A stretch of 62,000 nt of DNA from Adiantum capillus-veneris (taxonomy: Eukaryota > Streptophyta > Polypodiopsida > Polypodiales > Pteridaceae): contig CM043971.1 of the NCBI GenBank assembly GCA_014529385.2, positions 58,456,209 to 58,518,208 of the forward strand, given 5' to 3'. Below, piece after piece: positions 49,958 to 60,548 of this stretch. A program made the position numbers and the translations under genes. Below the pieces are notes generated by a model that saw nothing but the letters and a program-made list of their open reading frames with translations, did not search any database and was not told the DNA's origin. Each line of letters opens with the position of its first letter. Position 1 is the first letter of the stretch.

Positions 49958-51073
49958 GGCTGCAAGCTAAAGATAATATGGAAATAAACATTGGTAATTC
50001 TGAGAAAAATCCGGCAGAGTTTCCCCAGAAAAACTGTCAGAATCTCAATCCAAAATTGTCATTAGAGATTGGTAACGCATCAAAAGTAATGCTCTCAAAG
50101 CATAAGAAAGCCACATCAACCACTAAATGTGCATAAAAAGTCAAAAAGCTGACCCAAGACTGCCAACACGGCGTCAAATGCGCCTAGCCCTCTCTATACA
50201 TGTCCTATGGCGAGGCCACAAAAAAGGGTACTCCAGCAACCTGTATTACCGAAAGGATCTCAACATTCGAGAATCTCCCAACTCAAGAAAACCTCACGGT
50301 ATAGACCCTCACAAAAGGTTATGCAGACAAGAAAGTAGCCCAGTCTCAGAAAGGGCCTCCGAACCGAGTCTTAGAAACAGTTGGGACAGCCAGAAACAAG
50401 CCAAATCGGCTCCACAAAAGGTACATATGGCAGTTTCCGCAACTCAACGTACATCCATTGTCAACAATACTAAGAGATGCAACATACGCGCTCAAACAGG
50501 CGCCAAACAAAATGTACAAGCAATAAACAAATCCTTGCGGGGAGTAAAACCGCTCTCAAAAGAGCTCAAGGACTATCAAAAGTGCCAAAAAATGCATATG
50601 CGCATCAAGTACTCCCACTAAAATTTGTGCTGATGCAAAACACTGCAATCTGTAAGAAACCTGGATGTCCTGTATGTATGCAAGAACCTGTGAGGAGATG
50701 GATGCCTGAAAAACCCGAGACAATGTCGATGCCGAAAAGATGCTCCTAATCAGCCCATAAACACCATCTCAATAACACATAATAGCCATAAAACGGCTAT
50801 ATACCATCCCAAAATAGTCTCTGAACAACCTGCACCTGTGTCCTGTACTTGTACCTATAGCTGTAGCAAAAGTGGAGTTGAAAAATACAACTAAAGCGTA
50901 GCTCGGATGAAGCTTTCGACTGCACGAACAGCTTCGAAAGAGGGGTAAAACCTAGGACGCCTAGTGGAAACGCTCTCGAAAGGCTGAATTTGCCGATGCC
51001 GAAATCGAAAACCTGTTTGCACTTTTAAAAGTGCACGTGCGCGCAGACGCGAAAACGGCAAGCACAAAACTTT
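49958..51073 (-). other. Leader of element E
   Basis: Untranslated leader between the primer site and gag. It is C/A-rich on the plus strand. The 164-codon plus-strand frame at 50127-50621 has no recognisable domain and is antisense to the element, so I do not call it a gene. Confidence 0.6.
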
Positions 51074-51085
51074 GCTCTGATACTA
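51074..51085 (-). other. Primer-binding site of element E (initiator-Met type)
   Basis: TAGTATCAGAGC on the minus strand, two bases after the LTR end. One base differs from the canonical TGGTATCAGAGC. Confidence 0.8.
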
Positions 51086-51087
51086 GT

Positions 51088-51285
51088 TGAAGGTGCGGCG
51101 GGAAGCGTGTGCGAGTGCAAGTGCGAGAGTAGAGAGAGAGACCTTCTGTTGGGTGGAGGGCACAACAACGTAATCCTATTGCAAATCCTTGTTCTTTTGT
51201 GTTTTAAAGAATAAGTATATAGGTTAAGGTAGTAGGTGTATTACTAGTAAGTGGGATGTCCGGCCAGTTGGTCTGAATCCCAACA
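51088..51285 (-). repeat. 5' LTR of element E
   Basis: 198 bases on the minus strand, starting TGTTGGGATTCAGACC and ending CACCTTCA. The U5-side GA-run and the primer site two bases beyond fix the inner end. The outer end is fixed by the TG start only. Confidence 0.75.
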
Positions 51286-52100
51286 TACTCCTGGCTCCCC
51301 AATGAAACAAATTTGACTCAAAGAAGGAATGGATCCAGTGGTGCAACATAGTTCTTTGTCAATGGAGTCAACCCTAAATTGGGACAGTCTACTCCGACGA
51401 GCTGCCAGAAGAAGACATGCTAGAGTGGTTGGAATCTACCAAGTCAATGCCTTGTTATGGGGTCTCTATTTTGCCTGAGAATAACCCATCTTCCAATGTC
51501 CTTACAATAGTTGTCCATAGTGTACTGCCTAGCCCAAAAGCATATGTCGGGGTCATTGAGTTTGATGATTCAGATGGTGATGCTACAATACGAGCCTTTG
51601 GGCTAGGTTATCTTATAAACCCAGGATTGTCTAGCCCTTGGGCAAAGGAGGTTGATTATTGCTAGGAAAGAAGTCTCCTTCGCACGAGTTCGCCCAATAA
51701 TCAACCTCCTTTGTATTTGACTATCCGACCAAGGCAAAGCTAACCTTTGTCTCTAATAAACTACCCTTTGACGAGCCTCCCATTGGTGGATACACAAAGC
51801 ATATGCAGATTTTTCTATCGATCAAACACTAACTCTAGCTCATCATGTCTCTATGCTCCAGAAAGTGGCAACCTCTTCACCTACAGAAACATCTTTATGA
51901 GTGCCCTCTCCAGACCTAGTAGAAGAAGTCAACTTGGGTGACTTTGTTTACCCAACACTGCTAGAACAAATGTTGAGTAGAGAGTCGTATTTGTTGTGGG
52001 TTATTTCACAGAAGATAAGATTAGCCTCTTTTAAAGTTACAGGAGAGTCAAGCACTAATCATTATAATAGCTCTAGTGTTAATCTTTCTCTTATATAACA
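51286..52100. other. Region with short plus-strand frames and a hairpin
   Basis: Short plus-strand frames lie at 51417-51665 (acidic; DSDGDATIRAFGLGYL), 51747-51941 and 51901-52098. The first resembles real coding sequence in composition, but I cannot name it, and no introns join the pieces convincingly. Confidence 0.4.
51643..51713. repeat. Perfect 19-bp inverted repeat (hairpin)
   Basis: CAAAGGAGGTTGATTATTG (51643-51661) is repeated as its exact reverse complement at 51695-51713, with a 33-base loop. It could form a strong hairpin in RNA or DNA. No poly(T) follows, so a transcription terminator in the bacterial sense is not meant. Confidence 0.85.
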
Positions 52101-52109
52101 ATTGGCATT

Positions 52110-52640
52110 GTTTGTCTCTACACTCCACTCCCCCTACCCACCACCCTCTCTCTCTCCACTCACCCCTATCCACCCTACCCTAGCCCCTACCCACCCCCTA
52201 AATCCCCCCTCGACCCCTACCTACCTACATCATTGCCCCTACTCACCTACTTGCCCCTCCCTACCCACCTCCTCTCTCCACTCACACCTACTCAACCTCC
52301 CTACCTACCCCCTCACCCCTATCCACCTACTTGACCCCTACCTACCTACCCACCTACCCCTACCTACCTACTTGCCCCATGCCCAACCCAGTTGCCCCTA
52401 CCCACCTTCTCGAGTTGGGTCTTCGAGCGAACTCAATGGAGCGAGCTTTTTTTTTTGGTTTTTTGGCCACCCTCCCTAGCTGTTCTTCCTCCTCCTTCCT
52501 CCTCTTGCCGTCCATGTGCCTCCTCCTTTCCACTTGCTTCTCCTCCTCCAACATCCTCCCTCCCCTCCACCTTCTTCCTCCATCTCCTCCTCTAATCGCC
52601 ATCCTCCTCCTCCTTCCTCATCCCTCTCCTCTACCTCATT

Positions 52641-52688
<48 letters not shown>

Positions 52689-52798
52689 TGTCCTCCCATG
52701 TCTCTCTTTCCCTCTCCCCCACTACCCTCCCCCTCCCCTACCCCCTCTCTCTATCTCTCTCTCCCTCCCTCTCCCTCTCCTCTACCTCATCCCCCCCC

Positions 52799-52855
<57 letters not shown>

Positions 52856-52916
52856 CCTCCTCTTGTCCTCTATCTCTCTCTCCCTCCCTCTCCCTCTCTT
52901 TCTCTCTATGTATCTC

Positions 52917-52978
<62 letters not shown>

Positions 52979-53016
52979 CCTCCTCTCCTCTCTCTTTTCC
53001 TCTCCCCCATTAAATC

Positions 53017-53054
<38 letters not shown>

Positions 53055-53061
53055 AGCCTAT

Positions 53062-53108
<47 letters not shown>

Positions 53109-53152
53109 TTCATGTGTCCTCTCTCTTTCCCTCTCTCCTACTAAACCCTGCT

Positions 53153-53201
<49 letters not shown>

Positions 53202-53291
53202 TGCTCCTCCTACCCTCTCTCTTCTCCTCTACCCCACTAATCCCCATCCCTCCCCCCCACATTGCAATATTGTTTTCTAACCCCTATCCCT

Positions 53292-53347
<56 letters not shown>

Positions 53348-53491
53348 TTTCCATCTGCTCCTCCTACCCTCTCTCTTCTCCTCTACCCCACTAATCCCTA
53401 TCCCTCCCCCCACATTGCGATGTGGTTTTCTATCAGATTGAACCAAAATAAAACAATTACTCTGAGTAGGGTGCATGCTAAACAATGTTCG

Positions 53492-53555
<64 letters not shown>
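52110..53555. repeat. Pyrimidine satellite with interspersed (CT)n tracts
   Basis: From 52110 to about 52430 there are CCCTACCCACC-type units. ATGGAGCGAGCTT and a T-run lie at about 52436-52463, and C/T-rich DNA follows. From 52960 to 53430 a higher-order unit recurs about four times: a CT tract followed by a CTCCTCCTACCCTCTCTC...CCCCACTAATCC-like segment. At least seven CT tracts of 30-70 bases are present. Long frames here are compositional artefacts. Confidence 0.88.
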
Positions 53556-53558
<3 letters not shown>

Positions 53559-54008
53559 GTACATATCTAAAACCAAATAGATTAAAACAAAGGTAGAGAG
53601 TGGAGACTAATAAATGACCCAAATATCTTTATTTATTTGATGACGTTGAGTTACAATATAACAGCTAAACATTTTTTTCTACACAATTATCTTAGTCCCC
53701 TCATCACATGTACATATCTAAAACCAAATAGATTAAAACAAAGATAGAGAGTGGAGACTAATAAATGACCCAAATGTCTTTATTTATTTGATGACTTGGA
53801 GTTACAATATAACAGCTAAATATTGATGTGTACACAATTATCTTGGTCCCCTCATCACATGTACATATCTAAAACCAAATAGATTAAAACAAAGATAGAG
53901 AGTGGAAACTAATAAATGACCCAAGTATCTTTATTTATTTGATGACGTTGAGTTACAATATAACAATTAAACATTGTTGTGCACACAGTTATCTTGGTCC
54001 CCTCATCA
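53556..54008. repeat. Three tandem 150-bp repeats
   Basis: Copies begin at about 53558, 53709 and 53860 with GTACATATCTAAAACCAAAT and end with CCCCTCATCACA or a variant. They are about 95% alike by eye. The array separates the CT satellite from the 3' end of gene G. Confidence 0.88.
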
Positions 54009-54264
54009 AATTTTAGGATGTGCCATGACCGCATCTCCTCCAAGACCATGTGTCGCCTCCGTTGTGTGCTCAACTTCCCCACCATGCGCTGCAGAAACTA
54101 CAATCAAATTTTGGTTAGGGACAATGCTCTTAGCAAAAACTACATTAATACTGAAAGTTTACTAAGAACTCAGAGAAGACAATATTTGAAACCAATCACC
54201 TATTAACTGAAGCCTATGACATACATTGCGTACCCTGTTTGAAAGGCGTGTTCTTGATATAATC

Positions 54265-54815
54265 CTATGCTAACCCAGGATATGCATGAAGACCTTCTAG
54301 ATATGGGAGTAAATTCATGAGGAGCACATTGTCATTGCTTGCTCCCTCGTAACTCCTTATAGTGACAAGTGTATGTGGTGGGTTTTTGATTGCCTTCTCA
54401 GGATTGTCATCTACTAGAATGGTGTCCAAAGGATCCGTGATGTATGAGGCAACCAATTGAGATCTAAAGTTCTTCACAAACACCAAATTGAATTTTGGAT
54501 GCTTGTCTTCGCAGTGCCTCTCTTCACAGTGTTCTTGATGCAAGCAAAACTTGAAAAATGTCTCACCATACCCAGCCTCTTTGTATTTACTCTTAATTAA
54601 ATTGATAAGGGGGGTGAGATTTTGCTATTGCATGGACCTCCAAACCCCTACATCAAAAAGCTCAAACATCACCCTCAGCAATAGCAATATCCCATGTCGC
54701 AATGACACACCCATTCACCCTACATTATGCACATTCGCAGCGTGTGAAGGAGCACTTTCCCACCACCGTCGTTTCAACAAGACACCGTTAACATCGAACA
54801 CTATGAGTTTCCTTT
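54265..54815 (-). pseudogene. HAD/FCP1-SCP-like phosphatase domain of gene G
   Basis: The active-site block FDVNGVLL has the nucleophile Asp, with Asn in place of the second Asp. This D-x-N-G form is familiar from plant NLI-interacting-factor-like proteins. A one-base shift and a stop follow (around 54713-54640). The middle of the fold is then read as ELFDVGVW and NLTPLINLI, and the C-terminal part is an open stretch (54543-54265) with FFKFCLHQEHC just before it, DTILVDDNPEKA and PPHTLVTIRSYEG. These match the usual order of the family. The family removes phosphates from proteins, but activity here is doubtful given the breaks. Confidence 0.7.
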
Positions 54816-55624
54816 TGGCATGGCAAGAAGGAAGTGTGCCTGTGCCTTCACGACGATCAATTACTAAACGGATCTTACTTAGCATCATTTCAGGAGGGAT
54901 ACATGATTCCCATTTCACACTATTCGAGGAAGAAAGACACTTACCATTACATAGATGTTGTAATTCTTTCATTGACTCTTGTCTATCTAGAAACAGTACA
55001 TGTCGACCCATTCGCAGCCCTGGACGTGCAAGAAGACCGCAGCCGGCATACATTTGTAATACTACATTACCCTCCTCTGTATAGAAAGAGAGTAGCTTCT
55101 TGTGTAAAGTTGGACTTCTCTCCATGCTCCCTGCAGAGATATTATCATTCTAGATGCATGCCTGGTAAATTAGATAAGTAAATATAATCGAGGTGAACTT
55201 GTTGAAAACTCAAGGCATACCTCACCAAGGAGAGCCATCCGTTTTGAGCTGCCAATGACTTGCATTGTAGTAATCACAGATAACGTCCGAATCAGGCTTT
55301 CGATTCAATCTATAGGCACCAATCTTGCGAAATACAATGATTTCCAAGCATCGCATCTGTGGGACTTAAGAGTCATAATGAGGACACACTCTATCACACA
55401 CTAATTTTCCAAACCAAGCAAGTAGTTTTACCTACCGCAACACCACCATGAAGGCTGAATGGAGTAGCACACAAGACGATAGTTGTATGGTGAAGATAGT
55501 ACCCATTTCGATTTGCTAAACTCACTAATGCCCATGCATGTTCTCGACGACATAACAACACCAGATTTCCCTTCTCATCAAGATACTCTCTGACAATACC
55601 AAAGACCTTCTAGATCGGATTGAA

Positions 55625-56038
55625 ATGGTTCCATTTGGGAATACTGGGTTATGTTATCCTGACGACGCTTGTGTTGCTGGGGAGATGACAAATATTGCAT
55701 CGCAACCTGCATTTGTTGTCCCACCTAGCACACTAAAGCTTCACCTAGCTACTACAACAATATTTGTGAGTAGGGCACCTACATCTCTCTTGCCCGTCTC
55801 GTCAGTTGCTCCCATTGGATCAATAGCTAAAATGGTTCCATTTGGGGATACTGGGTAATGTTATCCTGACGACGCTTGTGTTGCTGGGGAGATGACAAAT
55901 ATTGCATCGCAACCTGCATTTGTTGTCCCGCCTAGCACACTAAAGCTTCACCTAGCTACTACAACAATATTTGTGAGTAGGGCACCTACATCTCTCTTGC
56001 CCGTCTCGTCAGTTGCTCCCATTGGATCAATAGCTAAA
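55625..56038. repeat. 207-bp tandem duplication inside gene G
   Basis: Two copies start at 55625 and 55832, about 98% alike. The unit holds one coding block of G (the AIDPMGATDE exon) with its following intron and the start of the next exon. It duplicates an exon-intron boundary in a gene that is otherwise single-copy. Confidence 0.88.
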
Positions 56039-57561
56039 ATCGCAGGATCTGATTTTAAACAAATGAATATCCAGTTAGTAAGGTGAGACAATAATACTAG
56101 GAGTACCTCAGGTTGTTAGCATACAAAATCTATGTGCCATTGAATTCTGCACTTCATCGTGAGGTGGAGTGTTGCATTGCACCATGACATCTGGATATAA
56201 CAAATAGGTAAGTGCATGTATTTAATATACTTAAAGATATCTTTGCTTTGTTGCTAGACATCTGCTCACCTCCAACAAGAAGAGCAGGCTCTCCGCGGTG
56301 ACCAGCCTCTGCTACAGTAGACAATATCGTTGAAACTTCGGTTATTTTGCCATTCACATAATCTGTATCCACCCACTACAATAAATACCTTGCTTACTGC
56401 ACAACATATACCACAATCAATCATTCTGTACTTACGAGGTAGGCCAATAATTGTTGACATTTCCTTAGAGCGTATGGCATCCTGCAATCCTTTACTTTCA
56501 GTGGATGCGTGGGGGTGTATAGGAGCAGGCCCTATATTAATTCCAATCTCTGTGCGCTGTCTTTATGCTTGCTCAAGTGCCTCGTCATGCGGAGGAAGAA
56601 CATGAGGCTTTGAAGTGGTATGAGATGCTGGTGGTGCTTGTTCAGGCTCTGGGACATGACTATGAGCTTCTGATGGCAATGGTTCTTGTTGTTGTTGGGG
56701 AAGAATTGAGGAGTATTTAAATGGTTCAAACACTTGATGTGTTGTGGAACTATTAGGAGCGTGAATGTTTCCCTGTATGCCCGCAGATTCCATGGGTACA
56801 TGGGTTGGAAGATGGGGTGCGATTAATGTGCTGCCTTTCTCTTAGCTTCTTGGTGGCTTCTATGCCGACAAGGGTCTCGGTGCTAATAGGTTCTCTCCCA
56901 TTGATTGCGTGTCTCCCTCTTGACCTGCTTTAGGACTTGATGTACTTGCCTTATTTGGAGGCATCAGAGTATCTCTGTCCATTACTTGACCTTTATCCTT
57001 CTTCGTGCTGCTCTCCTGTGGAGAGCATATACATTACACGAGTACTATTAATACAACCTTTCCATTGAGACAACAGTAAGGGTGTGCAAATACTTGCCTG
57101 GGTAGTTTGTGGGGCTCTTGTAGGTTTAGCAGTGGGAGAAGGCGGCACATCACTTTCGTCTTCATCATCCTCAAACTCCGAAGGACATTCACCATCGCTG
57201 CGCCTTCGTTCACGATCCTCCTCCTCCTCTTCTTCATTATGTGTCTCCTCAGTCACAACATCTTTTCCTTTTAGGGAACGTAGGTTCTTACCCTGGAAAA
57301 ATTAATTTCACGGGTTGGAGTTAAATCCTCACATGACTTGAAAATAGTTTAACTATGTCTTTGTATGCTTTTTACCTATTCTTGCTATCTTTTAACTCTG
57401 CCAGCCTCTACCTCCCTGAACTGCTCCCGCTCGTTGGGGGGAAAGTGTCCTTTGCAAAGTCAATGAAAAGAGGACACTCAACATACACTTCTTTTGGCCA
57501 CAATGGTGCACGTTGTTCTTCCGTATACATGCATGCAGTGTGCTTCACATTGAGCCACTCT

Positions 57562-57939
57562 TTTGTAACTGGAACTCTGTATGTCCAACCTATGTTCCGC
57601 ACCCATCTGGTATATGTTTGCCAAAATATACATATTGTCAACCACCTGAATTTTTTAGGGTTTAGGAAACAATTACGACAAGAATACATACCTGTAAAAT
57701 GCCCATTTGGCGGCCATGTTAGTATCCTCCTTCTATTTTTTTTTGTTAGCTTTGTAACTGGAACTCTGTATGTCCAACCTATGTTCCACACCCATTTGGT
57801 ATATGTTTGCCAAAATATACATATTGTCAACCACCCAAATTGTTTAGGGTTTAGGAAACAATTAGGACAAGAATACATACCTGTAAAATGCCCATTTGGC
57901 GGCCATGTTAGTATCCTCCTTCTGTTTTTGCTTGTTAGC
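57562..57939. repeat. 189-bp tandem duplication inside gene G
   Basis: Two copies, 57562-57750 and 57751-57939. Each holds an exon end, a GTATGT donor and the start of the next exon. The copy nearer the gene start has lost its acceptor AG (AATTTGG instead of AATTCAGG), while the other keeps it. Splicing from the first donor (57880) to the second acceptor (57646) would remove the duplicated part. Confidence 0.85.
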
Positions 57940-58224
57940 TTTGAGTCCACCTTTCAATCTCTCGCACTCCACTTCATACAATGTGCCACTGTACCTCGAT
58001 TGCCACTTTGTATAGCTGTCACAAGGGTGCCGTTTTCAGGGAGACGACATGAATTCTTCAGCAGTGCATACTATCTCGTAGCCTCGTTCACAAGTTGATT
58101 CCACCATGTCTCTCGGTGTAACCAAGCACGAAACACGGAGTGGTCGTCTACATTATCACACAACTATGTTATAGAATACTATACTTTTTTTTGTGAAACA
58201 TTTAACGCGAAATTAGCTTACACA

Positions 58225-58229
58225 CACAT

Positions 58230-58297
<68 letters not shown>

Positions 58298-58301
58298 CTT
58301 T
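58225..58301. repeat. (AC)n(AT)n compound microsatellite
   Basis: A run of AC dinucleotides (58229-58276) followed by AT dinucleotides (58277-58299) at the outer side of the F LTR. Confidence 0.92.
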
Positions 58302-58571
58302 CACCTCCCCCCTCTCTCTCACCTCCCTCTTCTCTCTTTCCTCTCTATGTGTATCTCCTCTGCACTGAATCCGTATAAAACTTGAAGGGGATCGGGGAGC
58401 ACCACAGACAGAGAGTGAGAGAGAGAAGGAGACACACGACATAGATATGGGTGGGGAGACTCAAAAGAGTGAGCAGCCCCCTATACACTTATGCTATGTA
58501 TAAGGTATACAAGTCAGTGGGCGCCCAGACTCTGGGCGGCCGGGCAAGGCACAGACGCCTATACCCCAACA
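58302..58571 (-). repeat. Probable 3' LTR of element F
   Basis: A polypurine-like AAGTGGGAGG (58582-58573) is followed by TGTTGGGGTATAGGCG from 58571 on the minus strand. TTTTATACGG near 58377 could be a TATA element. The outer end is not determined, since the microsatellite begins at 58301. Confidence 0.5.
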
Positions 58572-58650
58572 ACCTCCCACTTAAAGGCGACTGTGCCTTT
58601 AAGCAAGGGAACCTAGTCTAAAGACTACAAAAGGTGAGAGAAAACCGCTC

Positions 58651-60169
58651 TCAACCGATGCCCACTGGCTGGCTGTGATCGTGTGCATCCGGCTGTCCTG
58701 CTCCCGTGTAAGTCCATACACCACCAGACGTACCGCACACGTACTGCAAGTATGTATGCAATACCTGCATATCTCCCTCATGCACTATGCCATCATCAGT
58801 CAACAAACGACTGACAACCCCAACTGCAAATGCTCCCACTACAGCTGCGATATCCGGTCTCAAGATCAGCATCTCATACATGAGACCACCGAATGCCGAT
58901 GCAATGCTAGCGGGCCCTGCTAGCTCTACGGAGCATGCATCAACATATATATCCCTGGAAATAGGCATCTCTGACTGACAAGGCGTGTTAGCCACATGCA
59001 TCTCCTGACTGTCCACAAAAGACGCATCAACCTGTCGTGCAACCTCAGAGAAAACCAGCTGCTCTAGATGTCTGCTGGAAGACATATACTGCACAACTAT
59101 ATCCCCATGCTCACTGTCGAGCATAGAAAGGAATGACTGCATAATCGCTGACATCTCAGTCTTCTCTGCAATCATCCACTGCAAACATGACTACTCAATC
59201 TGCTGTGACTCACTAGAACTCTCATGCTCTAACTCCGTTTGCATAGACTCTTGCACAACGTCCTCTTGTCGTGACTCACTAGAGTAAGACCTCTCTACCT
59301 GTCTATCCTGCATAGAAGTATCTCGCACAACTGACTCTCTGCTTTGCTCAGTCACTAACAAAGTATGCATGTCTGACTCTGTCACCTCTCTGTGTGACTG
59401 CTCAAGTCGTGCCCCAACTGTGTGCACAACGAGCTCACTACTCTGCACTCCATGCAAAGTACCCTGCAACCCATGAGCAAAAGAGACTCGCCTGCTCTCT
59501 CGCTCTCTACCTGGCTGCGTGATCATAGAGACAACACCGTCTCTCCCATGATCCACATGCAATGGGTAACCTGTACCACTCCTGGCACCTCTCGCAATCA
59601 CTAGCGAACCCAAATGCATCACAAAATCTCGCTCTCGTAGCGAAATCTGACATCCACTATCCCGTAACTGTCTGATTGAGATCAAATCCCGTCTCAGATC
59701 TGGCACATAACGCACATGACGCAGGGTAAATCTCATACCACTGGGCAAGGACAAACATACGTCTCCTGTACCCTCAATGGCATACATAGCACCATCAGCC
59801 ATGTGCACACAACCAAGTCTCCCACTAGAAAACGTGCTAAACCACTCACGATGCGACGTGACATGGAAAGTAGCATCTGAATCTAGTAACCAATGTGAAG
59901 ACAATGTGCAATCCGATATGCAATCCGTAGACATAAGATCGTCTGAAGACAAGCTAGATGTAAATGTGACATCGCCGTCACAAGCATACTCAGTAACCAC
60001 TGTACTGATCTCACTAGCATCTGTCATGCCCAAATCTACATCACGCATCTGTCGCTTCCATTGTCTCAAACGCCTGAAACATCGACGCCTAATGTGCCCT
60101 CTATGTCCACAATGCCAACATGTCAAGTCTCTATGCCGTCGAGACTTGCGTGTGGGACCAATCTCTCCC
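58651..60169 (-). pseudogene. Knuckle-protease-tail polyprotein of element F
   Basis: One frame runs from the SINE edge to 58651 with a single TAG at 59191-59193. It carries a zinc knuckle CWHCGHRGHIRRRC (about 60110) and a copia protease start LLDSDATFHVTSH (about 59870). In that start the usual DSG is DSD, so activity is unlikely. Next comes RYVPDLRRDLISI, then a long Ser/Glu/Gln/Arg-rich segment (59480-59195). After the TAG comes a tail with GLMYEMLILRPDI and VGVVSRLL, the peptide normally found between RT and RNase H. Integrase and the RT core are absent. The tail has no obvious function. Confidence 0.75.
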
Positions 60170-60548
60170 AAAGAGTTGGTCTAACGGTAAGGCTTTGGCC
60201 TCTCAACCTACGGGTTGTGGGTTCAAATCCCCTGTTGGGTCACACTCTAGAGGGACACCTTGTGCTCACCTGGTGTTCACGTTGCTAGGGCTCTTGCCCT
60301 TGGACACTCGAGTGCATCCTCCTCCTGGGGTGGATCACCCGAGGAGGAGGTTCCTAGCTGGTTGCTACGAGTTCTCTCCGTCGTTCCCAGCATGTGGTGC
60401 ATCAATTAGGTGGCCATGGTGATGCCTACACGTGGCTCTTGCCCGATGGTACGCGGCCCTTGCCCGACCATGTAACATGGCTAATATTTGGAAGGGATAA
60501 GCACCTCCCCCTGTGGACCCTCTGGTGTGTCGAAAAAAAAAAAAAAAA
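60170..60548 (+). mobile_element. tRNA-derived SINE inserted in element F
   Basis: The head reads like a tRNA gene. A box A-like TGGTCTAACGGTAAGGC lies near 60178 and a box B GGTTCAAATCC at 60220-60230, the internal RNA polymerase III promoter. The body contains a 15-base imperfect palindrome around 60318-60350 (CCTCCTCCT...AGGAGGAGG) and two CTTGCCCGA repeats. It ends in a run of 16 A (60533-60548). Flanks GTGGGAC...CTCCC at 60152-60169 and 60549-60566 look like a diverged target-site duplication; in F both sides encode a G-E-x-x-P-T peptide. It is oriented opposite to F. No protein is encoded; mobility would depend on a LINE. Confidence 0.82.

Larger units (their letters stand above)
46457..51285 (-). 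mobile_element. Element E: Ty1/copia retrotransposon lacking its 3' end
   Basis: The 5' LTR is 51285 to 51088 and the primer site TAGTATCAGAGC lies at 51085-51074 (minus strand). A 1.1-kb leader follows, then gag from 49957, protease, integrase and RT. Similarity stops near 46457, just after the RT/RNase H junction, where gene H begins. RNase H and the 3' LTR are absent, so duplications cannot be tested. Confidence 0.82.
54265..58140 (-). pseudogene. Gene G: methyltransferase-like plus HAD phosphatase fusion, decaying
   Basis: Minus-strand exons with good splice signals encode, in order: (1) a W/C/K-rich N-terminal region (58140-57645; VTPRDMVESTCERGYE, KWQSRYSGTLYEVECERL, then WTYRVPVTKEW); (2) an acidic exon (57296-57098; EEEEEEDRERRR) ending in a GC-AG intron (57097-57016); (3) a P/Q-rich exon (to about 56440); and (4) exons with VDTDYVNGKITEVS and GEPALLVG. 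Next is (5) an AIDPMGATDE block (about 56025), KVFGIVREYLDEKGNLVLLC and SLHGGVA. Then (6) RSPTLHKKLLSFY followed by VVLQMYAGCGLLARPGL (55120-55050), which recalls beta-class motifs IV, X and I. Last is (7) a HAD/FCP1-type domain (LIVFDVNGVLL near 54790; ILVDDNPEKAIKNPPHT near 54430), stopping at 54265. About seven in-frame stops, several of C-to-T type, suggest decay. The methyltransferase call is tentative; the HAD call is firmer. Confidence 0.5.

Noticed and set aside
50127-50621. 164-codon plus-strand frame as a gene
   Set aside because: It is antisense to the leader of copia element E, has no recognisable domain and composition typical of that leader.
52331-53596. 421-codon frame in the CT satellite
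   Set aside because: Pure simple-sequence translation (S-L-S-L), with the same openness in several frames.
60170-60245. A functional tRNA gene
   Set aside because: It has box A and B, but no acceptor-stem pairing was found; a body and poly(A) tail follow, so it is a SINE head.
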